Shown: positions 16,744 through 26,148, counted from the first letter of the stretch. The stretch is 59,516 nucleotides of DNA from JBAYJY01 sp041664945 (GCA_041664945.1 JBAYJY010000007.1:1-59516); one strand, 5' to 3'. Numbers and translations: made by a program. Notes: generated by a model from the sequence alone, not told the origin.

Positions 16744-17295
16744 ATGGTTAAGAATGATGAATGGATAATACGGACGGCGCAGGAAAAGGCAATGATAGAG
16801 CCGTTCGAGGCCGGACAGGTTAAGGAAGGCGTGATATCGTACGGCGTTTCTTCGTACGGGTACGATATGAGGCTGAGCGGCCGGTACATGGCGCCCGTTC
16901 TCGGCGGCCGCGCGGAACTGGACCCGAAAGACGCGAGCAAAATGAAGTTCGAGGACATTGAGACGTCCTGTTTTCTTCTCGCGCCCGGCAGCTTTGTTCT
17001 CGGGCACAGTCTCGAATACTTCCGCATCCCGCGCGACGTGCTGGCGCTCTGCACAGGCAAGTCGACATACGCGCGTTGCGGAGTTTTGATAAACATCACT
17101 CCGCTCGAACCGGAATGGGAGGGCAATGTGACGATCAGCATCGCCAACACGTCGCCCGTGCCCGTGCGGATTTACTCGAACGAAGGCATCGCGCAGGTGA
17201 TATTCATAGGCGCGGAAGAGGCGTGCAAGGTTTCATACGCGGACAGGAAAGGCAAGTATCAGGCGCAGAAGGGAATCGGAACGGCGCAGGTGTGA
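16744..17295 (+). CDS. dcd: dCTP deaminase
   Basis: The 183-residue enzyme converts dCTP to dUTP (some relatives go on to dUMP) in thymidylate supply. The frame opens at 16657, but the ATG at 16744 has GGAGAGG upstream and gives the family start DEWIIRTAQEKAMIEPF. Motifs seen are SYGVSSYGYDMRL, FVLGHSLEYFRIP, ALCTGKSTYARCGV and ITPLEPEWEGNVTISIANTS (with the catalytic Glu of the WEG segment), then NEGIAQVIFI. The trimer C-terminus KGKYQAQKGIG closes the active site in known structures. It is followed after 43 bases by pepA. Confidence 0.93.
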   Translation: MVKNDEWIIRTAQEKAMIEPFEAGQVKEGVISYGVSSYGYDMRLSGRYMAPVLGGRAELDPKDASKMKFEDIETSCFLLAPGSFVLGHSLEYFRIPRDVLALCTGKSTYARCGVLINITPLEPEWEGNVTISIANTSPVPVRIYSNEGIAQVIFIGAEEACKVSYADRKGKYQAQKGIGTAQV

Positions 17296-17338
17296 ACGCG
17301 GCTCCCGGCGCGCGGAAAAAATCGATAAGGAGCAAGTC

Positions 17339-18853
17339 ATGAAAATCAAGGCGGTTGCGAAAGACATTCTCGAATACAAATGCGATGTGCTGATAGTCAA
17401 CTTATTTGAAGGCGTTTCAAAACCGGGCGGCGCGACGGGCGCTGTCGACAAAGCGCTCGGCGGAGCGATCTCGCGGCTGATCAAGCGCGGCGAGTTCACC
17501 GGCAAGCGCTGTTCGACCGCTGAACTCGCGGGATGCGCGGCGCTCGGCGCAGGCCGGGTCGTAGCCGTAGGCCTCGGCACAAAGGAAAAGTTGGATGTGG
17601 ACGCGGTTCGCGCGGTTGCGGCGGCGTCTATGAATAAAGCAAGGTCGATGAAGGCGAAAACGGTCGGCATGGTCCTGCACGGAACCGGCGCGGGCGGCAT
17701 TTCGCCTGAAGACTCGGGCGGCGCGATAGCTGAAGGCGCAATTCTGGGACTATACAAATTCGATAAATATAAAACGAAAAAGGAAAAGGACGCCGGGAAG
17801 GACGACGGCGTCCGAGAGTTGACGATAGTCACTCTCGACGCTAAAGGCGCCGCGGCGGCGAACAAAGGAATCGGGACAGGCGAGATCATGGCGAATGCGG
17901 CGAACCGCGCCCGCGACCTGGTCAACGAACCGCCGAATGTTTTGTTCCCGGAGGAACTCGCGCGGCGCGCGAAGGAAATAGCGAAGGGCAAAAAGCTCAC
18001 CGTGCGCGTTTTCAAAAAGAGCGAGATCGAAAAGATGAAGATGGGCGCGTTTCTCGGAGTGGCGCAAGGCGGGCATAACCCGCCCGTTTTCATAGTCATG
18101 GAATATAAAGGGAATCCGAAGTCGGACAAGACGATGGCGATAGTCGGGAAGGGAATCACGTTCGATTCGGGCGGCTTGTCGCTGAAACCGGCGAACTCGA
18201 TGGAGGACATGAAGACCGATATGTCCGGCGCGGCGGCTGTGTTGTGCGCCATGGAGGCTATCGAGGCGCTGAAGCCGAAGATCAACGTGACCGCGCTTGT
18301 TCCGGCGACAGACAACATGCCGGGAGGCGGAGCGCAGAAGGTGGGCGACATCGTGCGCGCGATGAACGGCAAGACGGTGGAGATACTGAATACGGACGCT
18401 GAAGGGCGCCTTATCCTTTGCGACGCGATCTGCTATGCCGTTAAGAACAAAATGTCGCCGATAGTGGACATAGCGACGCTGACAGGGGCGTGCATGGTGG
18501 CGCTCGGCTCGGTGCGCACCGGGCTGTTCGGAAACGACAAAAAACTGATAGAAGATATAGCTGCGGCCGGAGACAGGAGCGGCGAACGAATGTGGCATAT
18601 GCCGACCGACGACGATTACAAGGAATTGCTGAAGAGCGATATCGCCGATATACAGAACATCGGCGGCCGGTGGGGCGGAGCGATCACGGCGGCGCTGTTC
18701 CTCGAATATTTCGCCGACAAAACGCCGTGGGCGCATCTCGACATCGCCGGAACGGCTTATATAGACAAGAAAGACCGTTATTTCGCGAAGGGCGCGACGG
18801 GCATGGCGGTGCGCTCTCTGACGCAACTCGCGCTCGACATGGCGCCGCGCTGA
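17339..18853 (+). CDS. pepA: leucyl aminopeptidase (M17 family)
   Basis: The 504-residue protein is a cytosolic, probably hexameric, dizinc aminopeptidase that removes N-terminal residues from peptides. The N-terminal macro-like domain spans about 1-160. The catalytic domain carries ARDLVNEPPNVLFPEELARR, GKGITFDSGGLSLKP (first zinc ligands and catalytic Lys), MKTDMSGAAAVLCAM, and the signature NTDAEGRLIL with Asp and Glu metal ligands. AAGGAG lies 6 bases before the ATG. It sits between dcd and the cysteine-rich ferredoxin gene, with 41 bases to the latter. Confidence 0.95.
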   Translation: MKIKAVAKDILEYKCDVLIVNLFEGVSKPGGATGAVDKALGGAISRLIKRGEFTGKRCSTAELAGCAALGAGRVVAVGLGTKEKLDVDAVRAVAAASMNKARSMKAKTVGMVLHGTGAGGISPEDSGGAIAEGAILGLYKFDKYKTKKEKDAGKDDGVRELTIVTLDAKGAAAANKGIGTGEIMANAANRARDLVNEPPNVLFPEELARRAKEIAKGKKLTVRVFKKSEIEKMKMGAFLGVAQGGHNPPVFIVMEYKGNPKSDKTMAIVGKGITFDSGGLSLKPANSMEDMKTDMSGAAAVLCAMEAIEALKPKINVTALVPATDNMPGGGAQKVGDIVRAMNGKTVEILNTDAEGRLILCDAICYAVKNKMSPIVDIATLTGACMVALGSVRTGLFGNDKKLIEDIAAAGDRSGERMWHMPTDDDYKELLKSDIADIQNIGGRWGGAITAALFLEYFADKTPWAHLDIAGTAYIDKKDRYFAKGATGMAVRSLTQLALDMAPR

Positions 18854-18894
18854 TCAAGGCGGCCGCGATAAAATTTTCAGGGAATTAGGGTTTT

Positions 18895-19830
18895 ATGTCA
18901 CGATCACAAAAGGAAATTGAGGCTGTGAGCGCTGCGGGCAATGGCGCTGACGCCGGGTCAAAGCCGAAATGGCATCTGAAGGATCTTCGGGATCCCATGC
19001 GCGTGTTTTTCATGGGCGAGTACATGAGCCGCACGCTGGACGTCCTTGATTTCTACGAAACCCTGACTCTGACAGTTCACTTCCCGTTTCTGGGACAGCG
19101 CTTCTTCAAGCCGATCGTGAATCTTTACGGCGAGCAATACCACTCCGGGCGGGCGACTCCTCTCAGGGATGTCATCCCGCTGATTCACGAGGCGAAATCC
19201 ATGGCGGTGTCCGAATGCGGATGCCGGGTGCGGAGCGGCGCCTGCAACCACTCGACGCGCACATGCCTCAAGATCAACACCGGCGCCGAAGTTGAATTGA
19301 CCAAGGGGCAACTCAAGAGCGAGCGGATCACGAACGACGAGGCGGTCCGTATCGTCGAACAGGCTTACAAAGATGGCCTTTTGCTTTCCGTGGAATGGTG
19401 CGTTGAGCCGAACACATACTGCATCTGCTGTTGTTGCAGTTGCTGTTGCGTCTCGCACAAACTGCGCTACGAGCGCGACATCAAAAGCGGGATTATGAGC
19501 AGCGAGTATCTGCCCCGATTCGATGAGAAGGCCTGCTCGGGGTGCGGAAGGTGCGAGGAAGTGTGTCCGGGTAAAGCGATATCGGTTTCAAACGGCGCGC
19601 GCACGGTGAACGAGGACTTGTGCGTCGGCTGCGGGCTATGCGAATATCATTGCGCTGCCGGCGCGATAGAACTTGTTGAAGCGCGCGAAGCGACCGCCGC
19701 GAAAGACAACAATTGGTTTCACTATTTAATAGTTTACATATCGATATTGCTTGTGCTCGCGCCGTATTTCTTTGTGTATATGACGATCAAGCGAAATCAC
19801 AGGGAACGCGCCCGGGAAATTGAATGGTGA
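18895..19830 (+). CDS. membrane-anchored cysteine-rich 2x[4Fe-4S] ferredoxin
   Basis: The 311-residue protein has a region with SECGCRVRSGACNHSTRTC (residues 107-124) and then CICCCCSCCC (176-185, eight Cys in ten residues). A classic bacterial ferredoxin domain follows at about 212-262: CSGCGRCEEVCPGK and CVGCGLCEYHCAAG, each C-x2-C-x2-C-x3-C for a [4Fe-4S] cluster. One C-terminal membrane helix (YLIVYISILLVLAPYFFVYM, about 278-300) with a basic tail anchors it, probably with the Fe-S part in the cytoplasm. It resembles 4Fe-4S proteins that pair an N-terminal Cys-rich domain with two clusters. The electron partner is unknown. AGGG lies before the ATG, and a hairpin terminator follows. Confidence 0.85.
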   Translation: MSRSQKEIEAVSAAGNGADAGSKPKWHLKDLRDPMRVFFMGEYMSRTLDVLDFYETLTLTVHFPFLGQRFFKPIVNLYGEQYHSGRATPLRDVIPLIHEAKSMAVSECGCRVRSGACNHSTRTCLKINTGAEVELTKGQLKSERITNDEAVRIVEQAYKDGLLLSVEWCVEPNTYCICCCCSCCCVSHKLRYERDIKSGIMSSEYLPRFDEKACSGCGRCEEVCPGKAISVSNGARTVNEDLCVGCGLCEYHCAAGAIELVEAREATAAKDNNWFHYLIVYISILLVLAPYFFVYMTIKRNHRERAREIEW

Positions 19831-19886
19831 ACGAAACAGTAGCGAGAACATAGAAAAAAATCAGCAACCGACAAAAATAACCCATA

Positions 19887-19919
19887 AAAAAACGCGCCGC
19901 TTTTGGCGACGCGTTTTTT
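19887..19919. terminator. intrinsic terminator between converging genes
   Basis: Arms AAAAAACGCG (19887-19896) and CGCGTTTTTT (19910-19919) pair with a GC-rich inner loop and end in a T-run on both strands. It lies between the ferredoxin gene (plus) and ppdK (minus) and can serve both. Confidence 0.8.
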
Positions 19920-19984
19920 GATATTTACTGGTCCAGCCGGCCGGATCGCGGTCAGGCGGCGCAGTAAAAACGATGCGGCTGTTG

Positions 19985-22765
19985 TTATTTAGAGCAGCCG
20001 CATTTTGATTTCTTCGCTTCCTTCGCTGCGGCTTTTTCCTTGATCGCCGCGTGGGCTGCCGCGAATCGCGCGATCGGAACGCGGAAGGGCGAGCAGCTTA
20101 CATAGTTGAATCCGGTGTTGTGGCAGAACTCGATGGACTTCGGATCGCCGCCGTGCTCGCCGCAGATGCCGACATGCAGGTCTTTGCGAACGTAGCGTCC
20201 CATCTTAACCGCCATCTCTATCAGCCGGCCGACTCCCTCGGTGTCCAGAGTCTGGAACGGGTCTTCGGGCAGATATTTCTTTTCGAGATAAATCTTGATG
20301 AACTTGCCGGCGTCGTCGCGGCTGTAGCCGAATGTCATCTGCGTCAGGTCGTTCGTGCCGAATGAGAAGAACTCGGCGTCGCACGCGATCTGGTCCGCTG
20401 TGGCGGCGGCGCGCGGGACTTCTATCATCGTCCCGATGAGATACTTAACGTTCATCTTCCGGCGCTTGAGAACTTCCTTGCAGGTGGCGTCGCAGATTTC
20501 TCGGGCGGCATGCATTTCGTTCGTGTGCCCCGTGAGCGGAATCATGATCTCCGGCTTCACCGGCTTCTTTTTTGCCGCGACGTCGCAGGCGGCTTCCATG
20601 ATCGCCGTGACCTGCATGACGGTGATTTCCGGCATGGTCAGGCCGAGGCGTATGCCGCGCATTCCGAGCATCGGGTTGAACTCGTGCAGTTCCTGAACGC
20701 GGTCGAGCAGCGCGCGGAGCGACTTGAGTTTCGGCGACTTCGGGCTGGTGATCTCGAGTTTCGCGATTTCGACCATAAGCTCCTCGCGGTTCGGCAGGAA
20801 CTCATGGAGCGGCGGGTCCAGCAGGCGGATGGTGACCGGCCGGCCGGCCATCGCCATGAATATTCCGAAGAAATCCTTGCGCTGCAGGGGCAGCAGTTTG
20901 CCGAGCGCGATTTTGCGGTCGGCTTCCGTGGCCGCGAGGATCATTTCGCGCATGGCTTTGATCCGGTCGTCGCCGAAGAACATGTGTTCGGTGCGGCAAA
21001 GGCCGATGCCTTCGGCTCCGAAAGCGACTGCGCGCTGGGCGTCGACCGGGCTGTCGGCGTTTGTGCGGATGCCGAGTTTGCGGAAGGTGTCCGCCCAAGT
21101 CATGATCTGTTTGTAATACTTATTTTTGTCCGGTTCCGCGGGGATGAGCGGCAACTGGCCGGCGTACACGCGGCCGGTGGTTCCGTTCATTGTAATGAAG
21201 TCGCCCTCCTTGAGGGTGACGCCGTTCGCGCGGACCGTTCTTTTTTCGGTGTCAATTTCGAGAGCGGAGCAGCCGACTACGCAGCATTTGCCCCAACCGC
21301 GGGCGACGAGCGCCGCGTGGCTGGTCATGCCGCCCTTTGCCGTCAGAATCGCTTCTGCGGCGTGCATGCCGTGCACGTCTTCCGGCGATGTTTCCGCGCG
21401 CACGAGAATGACTTTTTCGCCCTTCTCCTTGGCTGCCTGAGCGCGGTCGGCCGTGAGCACGATCTTGCCGGTGCCGCCGCCGGGTCCGGCCGGGAGGCCG
21501 CGCGCGAATTCCTTCGCCAGCTTTTCCGGCTTCGGCGAGATCATCGGCAGCAGCAGCTCGGTGAGTTGTTCCGGGTTGACGCGCATCACCGCTTCTTCTT
21601 TCGATATCAGGCCTTCATTGACCATATCGACCGCCATGCGGACTGCGGCGATGCCGTTGCGTTTGCCGGTGCGCGTCTGCAACATCCAGAGGCGTCCGTC
21701 CTGAATCGTGAACTCGATGTCCTGCATGTCGGCGAAATGTCTTTCGAGCCGCGTGCGGATGTCGAAGAGCTGTTTGTAAAGTTTCGGATAAGATTCTTCG
21801 AGGCTCTTGAGATGCTTTGTCTGGTCGGACTTGGTGACCTTGTTGAGCGGGTTGGGAGTGCGCGTTCCGGCGACAACGTCCTCGCCCTGCGCGTTTGTGA
21901 GCCATTCGCCGTAGAAGTGAGCGTCGCCGGTGGCCGGGTTGCGTGTGAACGCCACGCCGGTGGCCGAGCTGTCGCCGAGATTGCCGAACACCATGGTCTG
22001 CACGTTGACGGCGGTTCCCCATTCCTCGGGGATGCCTTCGATGCGGCGGTATTCGATGGCGCGGCGGCCGTTCCAAGACGAGAATACGGCGCCGATTCCG
22101 CCCCAGAGCTGCGCGGCGGCGTCATCCGGAAATTCCTTGCCGAGAACTTTTTTGATTTTCTTTTTGTAAACTTCGACGAGGTCCTTGAGGTCCGCCGCGG
22201 TGAGGTCTGAATCCAGCTTCGCGTGGCGGCGTTCCTTAAGAGCTTCGAGTTCCTTTTCGAGTTGCATTCTGATTCCGCAGTCTTCTTTCGGCTCTATGCC
22301 GGCGGCTTTCTCCATGACGACGTCGGAGTACATCTGGATCAGGCGGCGGTATGCGTCATAGACGAACCGCTCGTTGCCCGTTTTCGCCACGAGGCCGGGA
22401 ATGGTCTTCGATGTGAGGCCGATGTTCAGAACGGTCTCCATCATTCCGGGCATGGACTTGCGGGCGCCAGAGCGAACCGAGAGAAGCAGCGGGTTCTTTA
22501 CGTCGCCGAACTTCATGCCCATGACTTTCTCGCATTTCGCAATCGACGATTCGACCTGCGATTTCAACTCTTTCGGATAACTCTTCTTGTGCGCGTAGTA
22601 ATACGTGCAAACTTCAGTCGTGACGGTGAATCCCGGCGGCACCGGGATGTTAAGATTCGTCATCTCAGCGAGATTGGCGCCCTTGCCGCCAAGCAGATTT
22701 TTCATGCCGGCGTCCCCATCCGCGTTACCGTCTCCAAAATAATAAACGTACTTCACACCTGCCAT
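19985..22765 (-). CDS. ppdK: pyruvate, phosphate dikinase
   Basis: The 926-residue enzyme interconverts pyruvate, ATP and phosphate with PEP, AMP and pyrophosphate. The N-terminal ATP-grasp part has LLGGKGANLAEMTNLNIPVP, LLSVRSGARKSMPGMMETVL, GNLGDSSATGVAFTRNPATG and DIEFTIQDGRLWMLQTRTG. The central phosphohistidine domain has TAKGGMTSHAALVARGWGKC (catalytic His in TSH). The C-terminal TIM barrel has GIGLCRTEHMFFG, NPMLGMRGIRLG, FFSFGTNDLTQMTFG and the catalytic Cys in HVGICGEHGGDP. The length is slightly above the usual 870-910. AAGGAGGAG precedes the ATG and a clear promoter lies upstream. It points away from a second, diverged PPDK. Confidence 0.97.
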   Translation of the reverse strand: MAGVKYVYYFGDGNADGDAGMKNLLGGKGANLAEMTNLNIPVPPGFTVTTEVCTYYYAHKKSYPKELKSQVESSIAKCEKVMGMKFGDVKNPLLLSVRSGARKSMPGMMETVLNIGLTSKTIPGLVAKTGNERFVYDAYRRLIQMYSDVVMEKAAGIEPKEDCGIRMQLEKELEALKERRHAKLDSDLTAADLKDLVEVYKKKIKKVLGKEFPDDAAAQLWGGIGAVFSSWNGRRAIEYRRIEGIPEEWGTAVNVQTMVFGNLGDSSATGVAFTRNPATGDAHFYGEWLTNAQGEDVVAGTRTPNPLNKVTKSDQTKHLKSLEESYPKLYKQLFDIRTRLERHFADMQDIEFTIQDGRLWMLQTRTGKRNGIAAVRMAVDMVNEGLISKEEAVMRVNPEQLTELLLPMISPKPEKLAKEFARGLPAGPGGGTGKIVLTADRAQAAKEKGEKVILVRAETSPEDVHGMHAAEAILTAKGGMTSHAALVARGWGKCCVVGCSALEIDTEKRTVRANGVTLKEGDFITMNGTTGRVYAGQLPLIPAEPDKNKYYKQIMTWADTFRKLGIRTNADSPVDAQRAVAFGAEGIGLCRTEHMFFGDDRIKAMREMILAATEADRKIALGKLLPLQRKDFFGIFMAMAGRPVTIRLLDPPLHEFLPNREELMVEIAKLEITSPKSPKLKSLRALLDRVQELHEFNPMLGMRGIRLGLTMPEITVMQVTAIMEAACDVAAKKKPVKPEIMIPLTGHTNEMHAAREICDATCKEVLKRRKMNVKYLIGTMIEVPRAAATADQIACDAEFFSFGTNDLTQMTFGYSRDDAGKFIKIYLEKKYLPEDPFQTLDTEGVGRLIEMAVKMGRYVRKDLHVGICGEHGGDPKSIEFCHNTGFNYVSCSPFRVPIARFAAAHAAIKEKAAAKEAKKSKCGCSK

Positions 22766-22823
22766 ATAGTTCTCCTCCTTGTCCGGGCCCGCCTCGGCGG
22801 CATCCCGGTATGACTTCCTATCA

Positions 22824-22852
22824 TTTATATGAAATTGTTAATAACATTGCAA
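22824..22852 (-). promoter_or_regulatory. sigma-70 promoter for ppdK
   Basis: On the minus strand TTGCAA (22852-22847), a 17-base spacer and TATAAA (22829-22824) lie about 60 bases upstream of the start codon. The match is strong. Confidence 0.7.
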
Positions 22853-23022
22853 TACATAGAGGATTTTAGGAATAGTTTGATAAAAGTTTCACAATAGTCG
22901 CCAATGTTATTTGACGCTCAATTGTGGCGCCTGATTGCTGGAATTTCACTGCTTCGCAAACCGGCCGTACGACCGGTCTCGCGCAAACGGCATTGAGGCG
23001 ATACGCGCCGCGCTTTTCGGAA

Positions 23023-23051
23023 TTGAGTTTTGCATGTCATTGTATTAGAAT
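23023..23051 (+). promoter_or_regulatory. sigma-70 promoter for mazG-ppdK2
   Basis: TTGAGT (23023-23028), a 17-base spacer and TAGAAT (23046-23051) lie 31 bases before the mazG start codon. Confidence 0.6.
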
Positions 23052-23082
23052 ATGAAAACTCATTTACGGGGGCGCTGCCGGC

Positions 23083-23469
23083 ATGTCTGATTTCGAGGAT
23101 TTTAAAAAACTTATTCGGACGTTGCGGGGCGAGAACGGCTGCCCGTGGGACAAGAAACAGACGCTTCAAACATTGGCGCCATATATATTGGAAGAATCGC
23201 GCGAGGTGGCGGAGGCGGTCGAGTCGAAGACAGACGCGGACGTCTGCGAGGAGCTCGGCGACGTGATGCTGATCGTGCTGATGATGGCGCAGGTAGCCGA
23301 AGAGCAGGGCCGTTTCAATTTCGACGATTGCGTAAAGTCGATATCAGAGAAGATAGTGAGGCGGCACCCGCACGTTTTCGGCGATCCCAAGGATTTGACC
23401 GAGCAGGAAATAGTTGACAATTGGCAGAAGATAAAAGAGCGGGAAAAACAGGGTGGCGCCGGGCGATGA
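23083..23469 (+). CDS. mazG: MazG-type nucleoside triphosphate pyrophosphohydrolase
   Basis: The 128-residue single-domain protein hydrolyses NTPs or dNTPs to the monophosphate and pyrophosphate. It begins FKKLIRTLRGENGCPWDKKQ, the standard MazG opening, then EESREVAEAVESK and CEELGDVMLIVLMMAQ. These give the EExxE and ExxD metal ligands. The end VRRHPHVFGDPKDLTEQEIV is also family-typical. It is half the size of two-domain E. coli MazG. The stop overlaps the next start as ATGA (23466-23469), coupling it to the second PPDK. Confidence 0.93.
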   Translation: MSDFEDFKKLIRTLRGENGCPWDKKQTLQTLAPYILEESREVAEAVESKTDADVCEELGDVMLIVLMMAQVAEEQGRFNFDDCVKSISEKIVRRHPHVFGDPKDLTEQEIVDNWQKIKEREKQGGAGR

Positions 23470-26105
23470 TAGTAAAAATCGAAAATGGATTGGCGGAACA
23501 GGGCGATGCGCTGGGGCTTAAAGGCGCGAGTCTGTGCGAGATGGCGCGGCTGGGACTGAACGTTCCGCCGGGTTTCATAATTCCGACTCAGGCATGCAGG
23601 GAGTTCTACGAACGCGGACGCAGCATTTCCGGCGAGCTTCTCGAAGAGATAAAACAGAACCTCGCGGAACTTGAAGCGAAAACCGGCCGCGCGTACGGCG
23701 GCGGCGAACGCCCGCTGCTGCTCTCCGTGCGCTCGGGAGCCGCTATTCCCATGCCGGGCATGATGGACACGCTTCTGAATCTCGGCATGACTCCGGGCGC
23801 CCTGCAGGCGATCACCGCCGAAACCGGCGACCCGCGCTTTGCATACGACTGCTACTGCCGCTTCATTCGAATGTACGGACAGATCGTGCTTGGAGTCGGC
23901 AATCGCGAATTCGAGCAGGCTTTGGAAATTCAGTTCGACCGCGCGAACGCCCATTCTCCGGCAGATCTCGACGCTTCGCAACTCCGGCGCCTTTCCGAAA
24001 CCTATATATCCGTGGTCAATAGAATAAAAAACAGAGTGATCCCGTCCGATCCGCTCGAACAGATTAAGAAAGCGGTCGAGGCGGTATTCCTTTCGTGGAA
24101 CAGCCCGCGGGCGCGAGTGTACCGGAATTTGCGGCGCGTGCCGGAGACAGCCGGCACCGCTGTCGTGGTTCAGGCGATGACATACGGCAACCGCGACGCT
24201 AATTCCGCGGCGGGCACGGCGAGCACGCGGGACCCGATCTACGGAGTCAACCGGCTGTTCGTCGAATACCTGATGAATTCGCAGGGCGAGGAGATCCGGG
24301 AGGGCATGCGGGCTCCGAAGTCAGCAGCCGAGCTTAAAGAGGAAATGCCCGGAGTTTACGACGGGCTCGCCGCCGCCGCGGAGGCGCTCGAAAAGGCGCG
24401 CCGCGCAGTTCAGGAAATCGAGTTCACCGTCGAGTCTGGCAAATTATATCTGCTTCAGACACGGCCGGCCGACTGCACGACGCAGGCTACGATCAAATCT
24501 TCAGCCGACATGGCGGACGAAGGGCTGATCACCCGCGAGGAAGCGATTCTGAAAGTCGAGCCGGAAAGCCTTCAGCAAATTTTGCACAGATACATAGATC
24601 CGAACGTGCAGGTGCGCAACCTCGTGCGCGGCGTGGCGGTGTCGCCCGGCGCGGCGTCCGGAATAGTGGCGTTCAGCGCTCAGGAAGTGTTGTCGCTCAA
24701 GGAACAGCACAAGGAATCGATCCTCGTGCGCCCCGACGCACGGATCGAGGACGCGGAAGGCGTCGAGGCGGCGTCCGGAATTCTGCTCTCGAAGGGAAGC
24801 CGGACGAGCCACACGGCGGTCGCCGCGCGGCGGATGGGAAAACCCTGCGTAGCCGGCTGCGCGGGAATGATGATCGACCTCGAAAACAAAAAGTTCACCG
24901 TCGGCTCCAAAACAGTTAAAGCCGGCGATGTGATTACGATAGACGGCGGCACCGGCCGCGTTTTTTCAGGCACCGTGCCTATGGTGGAGTCGACAATAAG
25001 CGAAGAGTTCAACCGGCTGCTCGCATGGGCGGACGAGTCGCGCACTCTGCGCGTCTTCGCGAACGCCGATACGCCGGAGGATACGCTGCGCGCCGTCGAG
25101 TTCGGCGCTGAGGGAATCGGCCTCTGCCGAACCGAGGCGATGTTCATGGCCGGCGACCGGCTGCCAATCATGCAGACCCTCATCCTCGCCGACGACGAAG
25201 CCGAACAGAAACGGATGCTCACCAAGCTTCAGAAAATTCAAAGGGAGGATTTCATCGAAATCTTCCGTAACATAAAAGGCAGGCCGGTTATCTTCCGGCT
25301 GCTGGACCCGCCGCTCCACGAGTTCATCCCGGATCTGGAACCTCTGATGAACGACGTTTACGACATGCGCGCCCAGTTCGCATCCGGCGAGGCGGCGGCG
25401 CTCAAGGAAGTTCTTCTCCGCAAGGTTCTCTCGCACCGGGAGGTTAACCCGATGCTCGGCCTGCGCGGCGTGCGCCTCGGCATCCTCAGGCCGGAGATCG
25501 TGACAATGCAGATCTCCGCCGTGTTCGAGGCGGCGTGCGAAGTCGCCGATCAGGGAATACCCGTCAAGCCGGGAATTCTCATACCGCTCGTCAGCCACGT
25601 GAATGAACTGAAGCGCGTACGCGGCGTCATAGATGAAACCGCGCGCAAGGTTATGGAGAAGAACGGCAAAGAGATTTCATACAAAGTCGGCGTTCTGATT
25701 GAGGTGCCGCGCGCGGCGCTCACCGCGGGCGAACTCGCGCTGCATGCGGATTTCTTTTCGTTCGGCACTAACGATCTGACCCAGACGACTTTCGGACTCA
25801 GCCGCGATGACTCAGAGCATAAATTCCTTTTAAATTATTTGAACCAGCGGATTCTCGACGAGAATCCATTTCAGACTCTCGACCCGGAGGGCGTCGGTCG
25901 CCTCATCCGGATCGCTGTCGAGGACGGCCGCAATGCGAAACCGGACATCATGCTCGGCCTCTGCGGCGAACACGGCGCGGACCCGGTCACGATCAGGTTC
26001 TGCCACAATATCGGCATTGATTATGTAAGCTGTTCGCCCTATCAGGTGCCGATCGCGCGGCTCGCGGCGGCGCAGGCGAAAATACTCGAAAATGAAAAAG
26101 TTTAA
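23466..26105 (+). CDS. second, divergent pyruvate phosphate dikinase-like protein
   Basis: The 879-residue protein starts at the ATG overlapping the mazG stop; an earlier in-frame ATG (23421) lies inside mazG. The full PPDK layout is present: LKGASLCEMARLGLNVPPGF and LLSVRSGAAIPMPGMMDTLL in the ATP-grasp part, GSRTSHTAVAARRMGKPCV with the catalytic His, and GIGLCRTEAMFM, NPMLGLRGVRLG, FFSFGTNDLTQTTFG and GLCGEHGADP with the catalytic Cys in the barrel. The nucleotide domain differs from the paralogue at 19985: GNLGDSSATGVAFTRNP there is GNRDANSAAGTASTRDP here. The substrate may still be pyruvate, but altered nucleotide or regulatory properties are likely. Operon with mazG suggests a link to pyrophosphate or nucleotide balance (inference). 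Confidence 0.85.
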   Translation: MIVKIENGLAEQGDALGLKGASLCEMARLGLNVPPGFIIPTQACREFYERGRSISGELLEEIKQNLAELEAKTGRAYGGGERPLLLSVRSGAAIPMPGMMDTLLNLGMTPGALQAITAETGDPRFAYDCYCRFIRMYGQIVLGVGNREFEQALEIQFDRANAHSPADLDASQLRRLSETYISVVNRIKNRVIPSDPLEQIKKAVEAVFLSWNSPRARVYRNLRRVPETAGTAVVVQAMTYGNRDANSAAGTASTRDPIYGVNRLFVEYLMNSQGEEIREGMRAPKSAAELKEEMPGVYDGLAAAAEALEKARRAVQEIEFTVESGKLYLLQTRPADCTTQATIKSSADMADEGLITREEAILKVEPESLQQILHRYIDPNVQVRNLVRGVAVSPGAASGIVAFSAQEVLSLKEQHKESILVRPDARIEDAEGVEAASGILLSKGSRTSHTAVAARRMGKPCVAGCAGMMIDLENKKFTVGSKTVKAGDVITIDGGTGRVFSGTVPMVESTISEEFNRLLAWADESRTLRVFANADTPEDTLRAVEFGAEGIGLCRTEAMFMAGDRLPIMQTLILADDEAEQKRMLTKLQKIQREDFIEIFRNIKGRPVIFRLLDPPLHEFIPDLEPLMNDVYDMRAQFASGEAAALKEVLLRKVLSHREVNPMLGLRGVRLGILRPEIVTMQISAVFEAACEVADQGIPVKPGILIPLVSHVNELKRVRGVIDETARKVMEKNGKEISYKVGVLIEVPRAALTAGELALHADFFSFGTNDLTQTTFGLSRDDSEHKFLLNYLNQRILDENPFQTLDPEGVGRLIRIAVEDGRNAKPDIMLGLCGEHGADPVTIRFCHNIGIDYVSCSPYQVPIARLAAAQAKILENEKV

Positions 26106-26127
26106 GCGCGTATTTTAGTGATGATAT

Positions 26128-26148
26128 TTAACCACGGAGACTCAGAAA
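26128..26148. repeat. copy 1 of the ACCACGGAGAC dispersed repeat
   Basis: The sequence TTAACCACGGAGACTCAGAAA recurs as TAACCACGGAGACACGGAGA at 49681. Both copies lie in intergenic DNA just downstream of a gene. Confidence 0.6.

Larger units (their letters stand above)
22766..23082. other. intergenic region between divergent ppdK and mazG
   Basis: This 317-base region has no convincing gene. It holds one well-formed promoter in each direction (annotated separately) and an AT-rich centre at 22815-22905. Confidence 0.6.

Noticed and set aside
20510..22210. A 566-codon open frame on the plus strand opposite ppdK
   Set aside because: It mirrors a high-GC coding gene, has no ribosome binding site and shows no family motif; long antisense frames are expected in GC-rich DNA.
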